NCBI RefSeq assembly: GCF_036227485.1 | Contig: NZ_CP109479.1 | Coordinates: 6,944,001-7,008,000, forward strand | DNA length: 64,000 nucleotides | Reading direction: 5' to 3' | DNA from: Streptomyces sp. NBC_01451 | GTDB lineage: Bacteria > Actinomycetota > Actinomycetes > Streptomycetales > Streptomycetaceae | Shown: in pieces, positions 9,077 to 16,468 of the stretch | Layout of the letters: each line of letters opens with the position of its first letter | How positions within the stretch are numbered: position 1 is the stretch's first letter | Made by a program: the position numbers and the translations under genes | Notes under the pieces: model-generated | The model's database searches: none | Told to the model about the DNA's origin: nothing | Seen by the model: the letters and a program-made list of their open reading frames with translations, nothing else

Positions 9077-10633
9077 GTGTCGGACGAGGGGCGGCTCATT
9101 GCCGGGCGGTACCGGCTGACCGAGCAGATCGGCCGTGGCGGCATGGGGACGGTCTGGCTGGCCGCCGACGAGATGCTCAACCGGCGGGTCGCGGTCAAGC
9201 GTCTGCACGAGGACTCCCGGTTCGCCGACGACGAACTGGCGCTGATGTACGAGCGCACCCGCCGGGAGGCGCAGAGTGCGGCCCGGATCGCGCACCCGAA
9301 CGTGGTCGTCGTCCATGACGTCGTCGAGGACGACGGGCTGCCGTGCATCGTCATGGAGTACGTGCCCTCCACCACGCTGGGGGCGCTGCTCAAGAGCAGC
9401 GGAACCGTTTCTCCCGAGGAGGCCGCCCGTGTCGGCCGGGGCATGGTCGGCGCGCTGCGGGCCGCCCACGAGGCCGGCGTGCTGCACCGTGACGTCAAGC
9501 CGGGCAACGTCCTGCTCGGCGAGGGCGGCCGGGTCGTCCTCACCGACTTCGGCATCGCCACGGCGACCGGTACCAGCACGCTCACCCGGACCGGCGAGAT
9601 CGTCGGCTCCATCGACTTCATGGCACCGGAGCGCGTCCAGGGCGACACCCCCGGCCCCGCCTCCGACCTCTGGGCGCTCGGCGCGACCCTCTACCAGGCG
9701 GTGGAGGGACAGCCGCCGTTCCGCAGGCTCACGCCGGTCGAGACGGCGTACTCCATCGTCACCGCGCCCCTGGAGCCGATGAAGCAGGCCGGCCCGCTGG
9801 AGCCGCTGATCACGGCCCTGCTGGCCAAGGACCCCGCCGAGCGGCCCTCGGCGGAGGAGACGGAACTGGCGCTGCGGTCGGTGACCGAGGACACGGAGCC
9901 GCGCGCGTGGACGGCGTCCGTGCCGTTGTCGGGACCGGGAAGGGTCCCCGATCCCGACCGGACCGGCGGTACGCGGAGGAGGACCGGCACCGGGAAGGCG
10001 GCTCCCGTACCGTCCCGCGGCGGGGGTGGGCGCCGTACCGTCCTGTGGAGCGCGGTCGCGGTGATCCTGGTCGCCGGGGGCACGGCCGGCGGGCTCTACT
10101 ACGTGAACTCGTCCGGCGAGGACACGCACAGCGCCGGTTCGGCGACGAGCCCCACCCCGACGACGTACGCGCCCTCGCCCGTCCCCGTCGGCTACCACCT
10201 GGTCACGGAGAAGGCGCTCGGCATCGCCTTCCCGGTGCCGGACGGCTGGAAGCTGGACAAGCGGAAGTCCGACGGGGTCGTCTACGTCGACGAGGCCGGG
10301 CTGGCCGGCATCACCATCGGCATGGTGGACCCCGCGGGCGATCCCCTGGCGCACTTCAGGCAGATCGAGGCGAACACGAAGGTCAACTATCCCGGGGACA
10401 AGTACCGCAGGCTCTACCTCCAGCGGACGACCTACCGGGGTCAGAGGGCCGCCGTCTGGGAGTTCACCTTCGAGGGCCGGGTGCGTGTCTTCCACGCCAT
10501 CAACCTCGGCTTCGGGCAGGAGGGCGGCCGGGAGTACGACATCTATGTCTCCGCGCCCGAGGCGACGTGGGACACCTACCGGCCGGTCTTCGACCGGGTG
10601 CGGGAGGGTTTCCGCATCACGCCCACCTCCTGA
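9077..10633 (+). CDS. Receptor-type Ser/Thr protein kinase (PknB-like)
   Basis: A 518-residue membrane kinase. The GTG start lies 7 nt after GGAGAGG and yields a product that begins right before the kinase fold. Motifs: glycine loop GRGGMG, Lys41 in VAVKRL, catalytic HRDVKPGN with Asp139, metal-binding DFG at 157-159, and an APE-like APER. A Thr-rich activation loop (TGTSTLTRTGEIVGS) suggests autophosphorylation. One membrane helix (VLWSAVAVILVAGGTAGGLYYV) leads to an extracellular domain of about 145 residues that has no PASTA signature and resembles small PsbP-like lipoprotein domains. The extracellular ligand is unknown. A short hairpin around the stop codon separates it from the convergent gene. 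Confidence 0.93.
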   Translation: MSDEGRLIAGRYRLTEQIGRGGMGTVWLAADEMLNRRVAVKRLHEDSRFADDELALMYERTRREAQSAARIAHPNVVVVHDVVEDDGLPCIVMEYVPSTTLGALLKSSGTVSPEEAARVGRGMVGALRAAHEAGVLHRDVKPGNVLLGEGGRVVLTDFGIATATGTSTLTRTGEIVGSIDFMAPERVQGDTPGPASDLWALGATLYQAVEGQPPFRRLTPVETAYSIVTAPLEPMKQAGPLEPLITALLAKDPAERPSAEETELALRSVTEDTEPRAWTASVPLSGPGRVPDPDRTGGTRRRTGTGKAAPVPSRGGGGRRTVLWSAVAVILVAGGTAGGLYYVNSSGEDTHSAGSATSPTPTTYAPSPVPVGYHLVTEKALGIAFPVPDGWKLDKRKSDGVVYVDEAGLAGITIGMVDPAGDPLAHFRQIEANTKVNYPGDKYRRLYLQRTTYRGQRAAVWEFTFEGRVRVFHAINLGFGQEGGREYDIYVSAPEATWDTYRPVFDRVREGFRITPTS

Positions 10634-10652
10634 GGCCGGGGCGCGGGCCTCA
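10631..10652. terminator. Bidirectional hairpin between convergent genes
   Basis: TGAGGCC (including the kinase stop codon) pairs with GGCCTCA across 8 nt. It sits between the converging kinase and 115-residue genes. Confidence 0.4.
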
Positions 10653-10683
10653 GGACGACGGAGGCCCCGGGGCGGCGCGGGCC

Positions 10684-11031
10684 TCAGGCCTCGGATGCCT
10701 CGTCCGTGTCTTCGTGCGCGTGCTTGAGCCGCGTACGTGCGTCCACCCGGTCCGGGCCCGTGACCTCGGCCCAGAAGCGGTGGCCGCTCACGAACACCGC
10801 GAGCTCGTGCTCCCGGCGCCGCAGTTTCTCCACCTCGGCCTGTTCGTCGGCCGACCAGCCCGGTGACGCGGGGCGCTCCACCTTGCGCCAGCCGCCGGTG
10901 TCACTGAAACCGTCCAGCGGCTCGACCGACCAGGGGAGCCGCTTCAGGAGGGCGGACAGCTCGGCCCGGACCTGATGCAGCTCCTCCTGACCGGCCAGGA
11001 GGTCACTCGGGAAGTCATAGGTCGTCGCCAC
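10684..11031 (-). CDS. Small conserved hypothetical protein
   Basis: A 115-residue soluble protein (MATTYDFPSDLLAGQEEL start) with alternating acidic and basic helices and a central PWSVEPLDGF...GWRKVERP segment. It has no signal peptide or membrane helix. I do not recognise a named domain; similar short proteins occur in other streptomycetes. Base and codon use match the neighbours, and it reads as a real single-gene unit facing the kinase gene. Confidence 0.65.
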   Translation of the reverse strand: MATTYDFPSDLLAGQEELHQVRAELSALLKRLPWSVEPLDGFSDTGGWRKVERPASPGWSADEQAEVEKLRRREHELAVFVSGHRFWAEVTGPDRVDARTRLKHAHEDTDEASEA

Positions 11032-11129
11032 GCGGTAATGGTACGCCTGTTCGATTTTGAGATGCGAGTTCCTCCGGGGACTTCCTCCCTGTCTTCACGC
11101 GAACGAGTGACCGTGCCGGGGGAGAGCGG

Positions 11130-12092
11130 TCAGCGGTCCCCGGCTGCCAGCTCCCGCACCACCCGCGTGGCCACCGGTACGTCCACACCGTGCCGCTCGG
11201 CCGCGCGCAGCAGGGCTCCGCCGATCGCGTCCAGCTCCAGCGGGCGGCCCGCCTCGGCGTCGCGCTGCATCGACGACCTGGTGGCCGGGGGGAAGGTGTC
11301 GTAGCGGGCCAGGGCCTGGCCGGGGTCGGCCGGGCCGCCGCAGGCCAGGCTCACCGCGGCCGTCTCCTCGACCAGGGCGGTCAGTTCGGCACGGTGGCGG
11401 GTGCGGATGTCGCCCAGCGGGAGCCCGTACAGCGTGGTCAGCAGGGCGAAGGGGGCGAGGAACGACATCTTCGCCCACAGCGCCGCCGTCTCGTCGGGCA
11501 GGACGCGAGTGGCCGGTCCGGCGGCCGTGAAGGCGGCGGACAGTGCGGCGAGGCGCTCGCGCGGTACCGGGTCGCCGGCCAGGTCGATCTCCACGAAGGG
11601 GCTCGCGTGTTCGATCATGCCGGGTGCCGTACGGGTCGACTCGACGCGGATCACGGCCGGGGCGACGCGGTCGTCGCCGTAGCGGGCGCGCAGTGCGGCC
11701 GGGTGCTCGACACCGTTCAGGAACGGTACGACCAGGGCGTCGCCCAGCGCCTTCGCCGGGACGCGGGCCAGCGCCGCGTCGAGGTTCGTGTGCTTGACGG
11801 CTACGAGAACGGCGTCCACGGCGGCTGTGGTGTCTGCGGTGTCTGCGGGGCCCGATGTCTCCGGCAGTTCGGCCGTCGCGGCCACCTTCGCCGTGAACTC
11901 GCCGAACCGGCCGCTGCGGACGTGGATTCCGCTCTCTCGGAGCGTCCGCGCGGTGTCGTCCCCGGCCAGGCAGATCACGCGGTGGCCGGCCCGGGAAAGC
12001 AGGGCGGCGAGGAGGCCGCCGACGCCTCCGGGGCCGAGTACGGCGAACGTGAGCGCGTCCTTGCTCACGGCTGCGGGGGTGGTCGTCTGCAT
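11130..12092 (-). CDS. panE: 2-dehydropantoate 2-reductase (PanE/ApbA family)
   Basis: A 320-residue NADPH-dependent reductase predicted to convert 2-dehydropantoate to pantoate in the pantothenate/CoA pathway. The N terminus has a Rossmann fingerprint (AVLGPGGVGGLLAALLSRAGH) and an NADP-favouring loop. VLVAVKHTN matches the family VKxxQ region, with Lys as the likely catalytic residue. The C-terminal helical domain holds SSMQRDAEAGRPLELDAIGG, the PanE substrate-binding block, where the usual SSM-D and E-D/E residues are present. No other pantothenate gene is adjacent, and Streptomyces often carry several PanE paralogues, so a different 2-keto acid substrate is possible. Confidence 0.86.
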   Translation of the reverse strand: MQTTTPAAVSKDALTFAVLGPGGVGGLLAALLSRAGHRVICLAGDDTARTLRESGIHVRSGRFGEFTAKVAATAELPETSGPADTADTTAAVDAVLVAVKHTNLDAALARVPAKALGDALVVPFLNGVEHPAALRARYGDDRVAPAVIRVESTRTAPGMIEHASPFVEIDLAGDPVPRERLAALSAAFTAAGPATRVLPDETAALWAKMSFLAPFALLTTLYGLPLGDIRTRHRAELTALVEETAAVSLACGGPADPGQALARYDTFPPATRSSMQRDAEAGRPLELDAIGGALLRAAERHGVDVPVATRVVRELAAGDR

Positions 12093-12230
12093 GACTGATC
12101 GAACCTCTCGTCGGTCGGCCCCTGACGGTGGCCGCTTCGCGGAGCATGATCGCAGCCGGTGCGGACGAAAGGCAGTCCCCGTTCACCATGCGGGCGGCGC
12201 GGATCGCCGGGTACGCGCGAGACTGGAGGT

Positions 12231-12476
12231 ATGTGCCGCAGCATCAAGACCCTTCGTCCGCCCGTGCTCCCCGAAGAGGCCACCGAGGAGGACATCCGTG
12301 CCGCCGCCCTTCAGTACGTCCGCAAGGTCTCCGGCTTCCGGGCGCCGGCCGCCCACAACCGTGCGGTTTTCGAACACGCCGTGGATGTCATCGCGGCGGC
12401 CACGGCCGAGCTGCTCGCCGGCATCGAGGTGCGCGGCGGGGGTGGCAGCACGACGACAGCCCGGCACGCGTCCTGA
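12231..12476 (+). CDS. DUF2277 family small protein
   Basis: An 81-residue protein opening with MCRSIKTLRPP, the signature of DUF2277 (Met-Cys-Arg-x-Ile-Lys). The following helix-rich segment (EEDIRAAALQYVRKVSGF and HNRAVFEHAVDVIAAATAELL) also fits. Function is unknown; the early Cys-x-x-Lys could bind metal or nucleic acid, but that is a guess. A GGAGGT directly abuts the ATG, giving no spacer, which is unusual and could mean low or leaderless translation. It is divergent from the PanE gene. Confidence 0.82.
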   Translation: MCRSIKTLRPPVLPEEATEEDIRAAALQYVRKVSGFRAPAAHNRAVFEHAVDVIAAATAELLAGIEVRGGGGSTTTARHAS

Positions 12477-12506
12477 GAACGCGCGCCGGGCTGCGAGGTT
12501 GTTGGC

Positions 12507-12722
12507 TGAGCCACTGAGCCACTGAGCCACTGAGCCACAAGGCCACTGGACCACCGGGCCACCAGACCTTTAGCCCAGTGAGCCTCTGGGCCAGTCAGCC
12601 AGTCAGCCAGTCAGCCAGTCAGCTGGTGGTCCAGTGACCCACCGGGCCACTGGACCACCGAGCCTCTAGGTCAGTCAGCCAGTGGCCCTCCGGCCCAGCG
12701 ACCCACCGAGCCGCTGAACCCC
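12507..12722. repeat. Degenerate short tandem repeat tract (8-bp period)
   Basis: A run of about 215 bp fills the gap between the DUF2277 and alpha-galactosidase genes. TGAGCCAC repeats four times exactly (12507-12538). CAGCCAGT repeats three times exactly (12596-12619) with imperfect flanking copies. The 20-bp string GGCCACTGGACCACCGGGCC (12541-12560) recurs at 12645-12664 with one change. GAGCC/CAGCC-type words continue to about 12722. There are no spacers of CRISPR size. It looks like a slippage-grown tract after two convergent genes. Confidence 0.8.
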
Positions 12723-12732
12723 TGACTGCTGA

Positions 12733-14718
12733 CTAACTGACCGTCCACTTCTGGTTGTCGCCCGTGCCGCAGGCCCACAGCACGATCTGGGTGCCGTTGG
12801 TCGTGGCCGCGCCGTACGCGTCCAGGCAGAGGCCCGCGTTGACGTTCGTGATCGTGCCGTCGGTGTTGACGTTCCACTTCTGGTTGTTGCCGCCGTGGCA
12901 GTCCCAGATGACGACCTTCGTGCCGTTGGTCCTGCCGCTGTCGTAGGCGTCCAGGCACTTGTTGCCGTACACCACGAGTTCCTTGCGGGAGGTGTACGTC
13001 CACGCCTGGTTGGAGCCGCCGTTGCAGTCCCACAGTTCGGCCTGGGTGCCGTTGGTGATCGTGCTGTTGAAGAGGTCAAGGCAGCGCCCGGACTGCTTGC
13101 CGACGATCAGGTTGCCGTTCGTGCCGGGGACCGGCTGGACGGTCAGCGTGCCCAGGGTCGGGCCGTTCGTGACCGCGAGTGTGTTGGCGGAGCCCTTGGA
13201 CAGGGCGACCTGGACGGAGATCGTGCCCGGGGTCGAGCCGGTCGGCGGGAAGGAAACCGTGGTCGCCGTCTGGCCGTTGACCTTGAGGGTCGCCGTGCGG
13301 GCGGTGCTCGTGTTGTTCGTGTACGTGAAGTCGGCGACCGCGAGACCCGTGTTCGCCGCGCTCACGCCGGTGTAACTGGCGGACGAGTCGGGCTCGTACG
13401 CGCTGCCGGCAGCCTCCGTACCGCCGGTGATCGAGAGCATGACCGAGCCGCCTGCCGGGACGCTGGCGGTGTAACTCGTGGCGTACGAGCCGATGTTGGC
13501 GCGGTTCCACAGGTCACGGACGGTCGCGGACGCGCTCGTCAGACCGAGGTCGGCCCAGCGGACGGTGATGTTCTGGGTGGAGGAGGTGCGGTTGAGGAGC
13601 ACGGCGGCACGCTTGCCGGTGCCGGACAGCACCTTCCCGTACACCTGTGCGCCCGTGACGTCCTCGGCGACCTTGACGCCCTGGAGACCGCGAGGGTCCT
13701 GGTCCACTGCGATGACCTCGGGGTTCTTGAGGATCGCGGCGGACTCGGCGGTCATCGTCGAGAGGTTGTTGCCGGCGAGCAGTGGGGCGCCGGAGATGGC
13801 CCACAGTGCCATGTGGGTGCGGTTCTGGGCGGCGGTGAGGCCGGTCATGCCGACCATCAGCATGTCCGGGTCGTTGTAGTAGCCGGTGTGCTGGGCGGTG
13901 GGGTGCAGGCCCTGGTCGTAGTTGGACAGCATGTTCGACATCGACGGGTTGTTGCCCCAGTAGACGATGTCGGTGCTGGTCCGGAACAGGGGAGCGAGGC
14001 CCGGGGCCCAGTTCCAGGTGTTCTGGTAGCCCCAGTTGCAGATGGAGAGGGTGAGCGGGCGTCCGGTGGTGGCGGACGCGGTCGCCACCGCGTCGCTGAT
14101 CGACTTGTACGTGGTCGCCGCGTCGAGCCCTTCGACGTCACCGCCGCACCAGTCGACCTTGACGAAGTCGAAGCCCCACGTGGAGAACTGGAGCATGTCC
14201 TGGGCGTAGTGGCCCTCGCTGCCGCTGCCCGGGGCGGCGGGGCGGCCGGTCGGGAAGTAGTAGCCGCAGCCGTCCTTGCCGGCGTCGGTGTAGATGCCGG
14301 CCTTGAGGCCCTTGCTGTGGATGTAGTCGGCGATGGCCTTCATACCGCCGGGCCACTCGGACTCGTCGACCGTGATGTTGCCGGCACTGTCCCGGGTGCC
14401 CTGCCACCAGCCCTCGTCGATGTTGATGTACTTGTAGCCGGCCTCGGGCAGTCCGGAGGCGACGAACGCGTCGACCTGACCCTTGATCACGCTGTAGTCG
14501 ATGACCGCCGCGAAGCTGTTCCACGAGGCCCAGCCCATGGGGGCGGTGGGGACCGGTATCTGGCGCGTGGAGGCGGCGACAGGCGCGGTGCTGTCGAGGG
14601 TGGCGGCTTCTTCGGCCTGCGGCTGGGCGAAGAGGAGGGCGGCGGTTGCCGCGGTGGCCAGGGCGAGGGCGCGGATGGCGGTGCGTCTGAAGAGGGATGG
14701 GCGCGGCGGGGGGTACAT
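12733..14718 (-). CDS. Secreted GH27 alpha-galactosidase with ricin-type lectin domain
   Basis: A 661-residue secreted enzyme; ATG follows AAGGAG by 7 nt. Order: signal peptide (to about 35), GH27 barrel, all-beta domain, a CBM35-like partial domain (about 420-515), and three ricin-B/CBM13 repeats (about 535-661) each with a QxW word (NQAW, NQKW, NQKW). GH27 hallmarks: MGWASWNSF, YINIDEGWW, nucleophile Asp189 in FVKVDWCGG and acid/base Asp250 in FRTSTDIVYW. It should release terminal alpha-galactose from galactomannans or other plant or microbial glycans, with the lectin repeats holding it on polysaccharide. A good promoter lies upstream. No transporter is adjacent, so uptake of galactose is encoded elsewhere. 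Confidence 0.94.
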   Translation of the reverse strand: MYPPPRPSLFRRTAIRALALATAATAALLFAQPQAEEAATLDSTAPVAASTRQIPVPTAPMGWASWNSFAAVIDYSVIKGQVDAFVASGLPEAGYKYINIDEGWWQGTRDSAGNITVDESEWPGGMKAIADYIHSKGLKAGIYTDAGKDGCGYYFPTGRPAAPGSGSEGHYAQDMLQFSTWGFDFVKVDWCGGDVEGLDAATTYKSISDAVATASATTGRPLTLSICNWGYQNTWNWAPGLAPLFRTSTDIVYWGNNPSMSNMLSNYDQGLHPTAQHTGYYNDPDMLMVGMTGLTAAQNRTHMALWAISGAPLLAGNNLSTMTAESAAILKNPEVIAVDQDPRGLQGVKVAEDVTGAQVYGKVLSGTGKRAAVLLNRTSSTQNITVRWADLGLTSASATVRDLWNRANIGSYATSYTASVPAGGSVMLSITGGTEAAGSAYEPDSSASYTGVSAANTGLAVADFTYTNNTSTARTATLKVNGQTATTVSFPPTGSTPGTISVQVALSKGSANTLAVTNGPTLGTLTVQPVPGTNGNLIVGKQSGRCLDLFNSTITNGTQAELWDCNGGSNQAWTYTSRKELVVYGNKCLDAYDSGRTNGTKVVIWDCHGGNNQKWNVNTDGTITNVNAGLCLDAYGAATTNGTQIVLWACGTGDNQKWTVS

Positions 14719-14761
14719 GCGGCTCCTTTCCGGGGCGCGGCGTTGCGATTCCCGGAGAGTT

Positions 14762-14778
14762 GGTCGATATTTCGAACC
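14762..14778. promoter_or_regulatory. Possible operator in the alpha-galactosidase leader
   Basis: GGTCGATATTTCGAACC is an imperfect palindrome (GGTCGA and TCGAACC) lying between the predicted -10 box and the start codon of the alpha-galactosidase gene. A repressor bound here would block transcription. No regulator gene is adjacent. Confidence 0.3.
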
Positions 14779-14810
14779 GCGATCGGCGAACCGAACGAGG
14801 GGGCGGGCTG

Positions 14811-14839
14811 AAATTAGAGCGACCGGAGGGTTAAGTCAA
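14811..14839 (-). promoter_or_regulatory. Promoter of the alpha-galactosidase gene
   Basis: Read on the minus strand, TTGACT (14839-14834) and TAATTT (14816-14811) are separated by exactly 17 nt, close to the vegetative consensus. The -10 box lies about 95 nt upstream of the ATG. Confidence 0.65.
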
Positions 14840-15073
14840 CGGGTGTGGCAGGAGTGGGGTTCCCAACCGGGGGATTTCGGGCGGGGGTTGGGGCGCTCAT
14901 GAGCTCGGGGTGCTGTTGTGCGGCGGGTGCGGGTGCGGGTGCGGGTGCGCTGTGGCTTGTCGCGCAGTTCCCCGCGCCCCTTATGGGGGGCGCGTCTCCG
15001 CGGCGCCTGTTGGCAGGCTCCCTCGTGCACGGCACAACCTGCCCGTGCACGCCCGTTACGCGTGCACGCCCCG
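14840..15073. repeat. Intergenic region with simple repeats and a common Streptomyces hairpin element
   Basis: No gene is visible here. GCGGGT is repeated in tandem around 14924-14946. At 14951-14994 lies the widely dispersed Streptomyces string TGTCGCGCAGTTCCCCGCGC, followed by a hairpin (CGCGCCCC 14973-14980 with GGGGCGCG 14987-14994). Further on are several GTGCACGCCC words. The element resembles a REP-like transcription end or mRNA-stabilising sequence. Confidence 0.6.
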
Positions 15074-15700
15074 TTACCCGTGCGCGCCCGTCACCCGTGG
15101 GCGGCGCATCAGGAAGGCCGCGCCCGCGCCGGCTCCGAAGAGGGCGGCCACGGATACGCCCGTCGCCAGCCAGGTCGCGCCGAGCCACTGGCCGCCGAAG
15201 TAGCCGAGGGCGACGCTGTACGCGGCCCAGGCCAGCCCGGCCACGATGGACCAGGGGAGGAACTCGCCGACCCGGCGGTGGGCGGCGCCCGCGCCGAGGG
15301 AGACGACCGAGCGGCCGGCCGGGGCGAAGCGGGCGACGACGACCAGGATGCCGCCGCTGTGCGCGAGGGCCTGGCCGAGACGTTCCTGCGCGTTGGTCAG
15401 GCGCCGGGAGCGGGCGATCGCGCGGTCCAGGCGGGCCCCGCCGTGCCAGGCGAGCCGGTACGCCACCAGGTCGCCGAGGACCGACGCGGTGGCCGCGCAC
15501 AGGGTGAGCGCGAGGATGTCGGGCACCTCCTGCGGCACCTGCCCGGTGGCCGCGCCCGAACCGGCGGCGGCTGCCGTGGCGGCCGTGATGACCAGGACGC
15601 CGCTCGGCAGCACCGGCACCAGGACGTCGAACAGGACGGACACACCCACCAGGGCGTAGATCCACGGGGTCCCGGTCAAGGACCCCACACTCTCAAGCAC
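15074..15700 (-). CDS. DedA family membrane protein
   Basis: A 208-residue integral membrane protein. The GTG start follows GGGGAG by 6 nt; longer in-frame forms read into a region without coding character. Four to five hydrophobic segments are visible. The family core is present: ALTLCAATASVLGDLVAYRLAW early, and FAPAGRSVVSLGAGAAHRRVGEFLPW later, where DedA proteins carry the conserved R-x3-P/G and G-x3-M region. DedA proteins are linked to membrane homeostasis and undecaprenyl phosphate or phospholipid translocation. The cytoplasmic C-terminal tail is short and basic. It stands alone. Confidence 0.85.
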   Translation of the reverse strand: MLESVGSLTGTPWIYALVGVSVLFDVLVPVLPSGVLVITAATAAAAGSGAATGQVPQEVPDILALTLCAATASVLGDLVAYRLAWHGGARLDRAIARSRRLTNAQERLGQALAHSGGILVVVARFAPAGRSVVSLGAGAAHRRVGEFLPWSIVAGLAWAAYSVALGYFGGQWLGATWLATGVSVAALFGAGAGAAFLMRRPRVTGAHG

Positions 15701-15856
15701 CGCAGACTCCCCGAAACTCCCCCGTCGGACCGATCCGTTGCCGCTACCTCGCGGGGGAGCGGCGGGCGGCCTGTGACAGCCATACAGCGTACGCGGCGGG
15801 TCCGGCAGGAGATCCACGGGGGGCGCATGTGTTCGGCACAGGATGTTCACCCTGAC

Positions 15857-15903
15857 GTACGCCGGTGCCCATCCCCGGGATGCGGGGATGGGCACCGGCG
15901 TAC
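15857..15903. terminator. Perfect 21-bp inverted repeat, probable terminator
   Basis: Arms 15857-15877 and 15883-15903 are perfectly complementary around the 5-nt loop GGATG. It follows the DoxX stop codon (minus strand) by about 23 nt and precedes the DedA gene, so it most likely ends DoxX transcription. The symmetry means it could work in both directions. Confidence 0.75.
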
Positions 15904-15926
15904 GAACGAGCGGTGGATCAGCTGGA

Positions 15927-16367
15927 TCAGGCCGCTACCGGGGACTTGTCCCGCGACGGCTTCGTCGCGCCCGACGAGCGCTTCGCGAGGAACCGGTCGA
16001 GGCCGAAGGCGCCGGAGCCGGTGAAGACGAGCAGGAAGAACGCCCAGCAGAAGGCGGCGGCCAGTTCGCCCTGGTTCTGGATCGGCATGAGGGCGCTCGG
16101 CTGGTGGACGTCGAAGTACGCGTACGCCATCGCGCCCGAGGCGATGAACGAGGCGGCGCGGGTGCCGAGGCCCAGCAGGACCAGGGTGCCGCCGACCAGC
16201 TCGATCACGGCCGCGTACCAGCCGGGCCAGGTGCCGGCCGCGACGGTCTCCTCGCCGCCGAGGACGCCGAAGAGCGAACGGGCGCCGTGGCAGGCGAAGA
16301 GCAGGCCGACCACGATCCGGAAGAGGCCGATGGCGTAGGGCTGAGCGTTGTTGAGGCGAGCGGACAT
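15927..16367 (-). CDS. DoxX family membrane protein
   Basis: A 146-residue protein with four membrane helices. Its start has AAGGAG 10 nt upstream. DoxX features: AIGLFRIVVGLLFACHGARSLFG in helix 1, WPGWYAAVIELVGGTLVLLGLGTRAASFIASG spanning helices 2-3, and a last helix FCWAFFLLVFTGSGAFGLDRFL. DoxX-like proteins act in redox or sulfur metabolism at the membrane, some with a partner oxidoreductase, but many have no known role. The tail is basic (KRSSGATKPSRDK) and cytoplasmic. No partner gene is close. Confidence 0.88.
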   Translation of the reverse strand: MSARLNNAQPYAIGLFRIVVGLLFACHGARSLFGVLGGEETVAAGTWPGWYAAVIELVGGTLVLLGLGTRAASFIASGAMAYAYFDVHQPSALMPIQNQGELAAAFCWAFFLLVFTGSGAFGLDRFLAKRSSGATKPSRDKSPVAA

Positions 16368-16468
16368 GTGGGGATGTCTCCTTCGGTCGGGATCGTTCCG
16401 TCCGAAAACTCCTCAGAGCTGTGGAAATTCAGAACCTCAGAACTCAGGAACCCAAGTACTCCAGGAAT

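Noticed and set aside
7859..10495. Long open frame (878 codons) on the minus strand opposite the DUF6215-like and kinase genes
   Set aside because: It is the mirror of high-GC coding on the plus strand; the product has no domains, and the plus strand carries clear kinase motifs.
12507..12722. Possible CRISPR array
   Set aside because: Repeat period is about 8 bp, with no unique spacers of 30-40 bp and no cas genes.
12895..14811. Long plus-strand frame opposite the alpha-galactosidase
   Set aside because: Gly/Val/Arg-rich shadow; the minus strand encodes an intact GH27 enzyme with lectin repeats.
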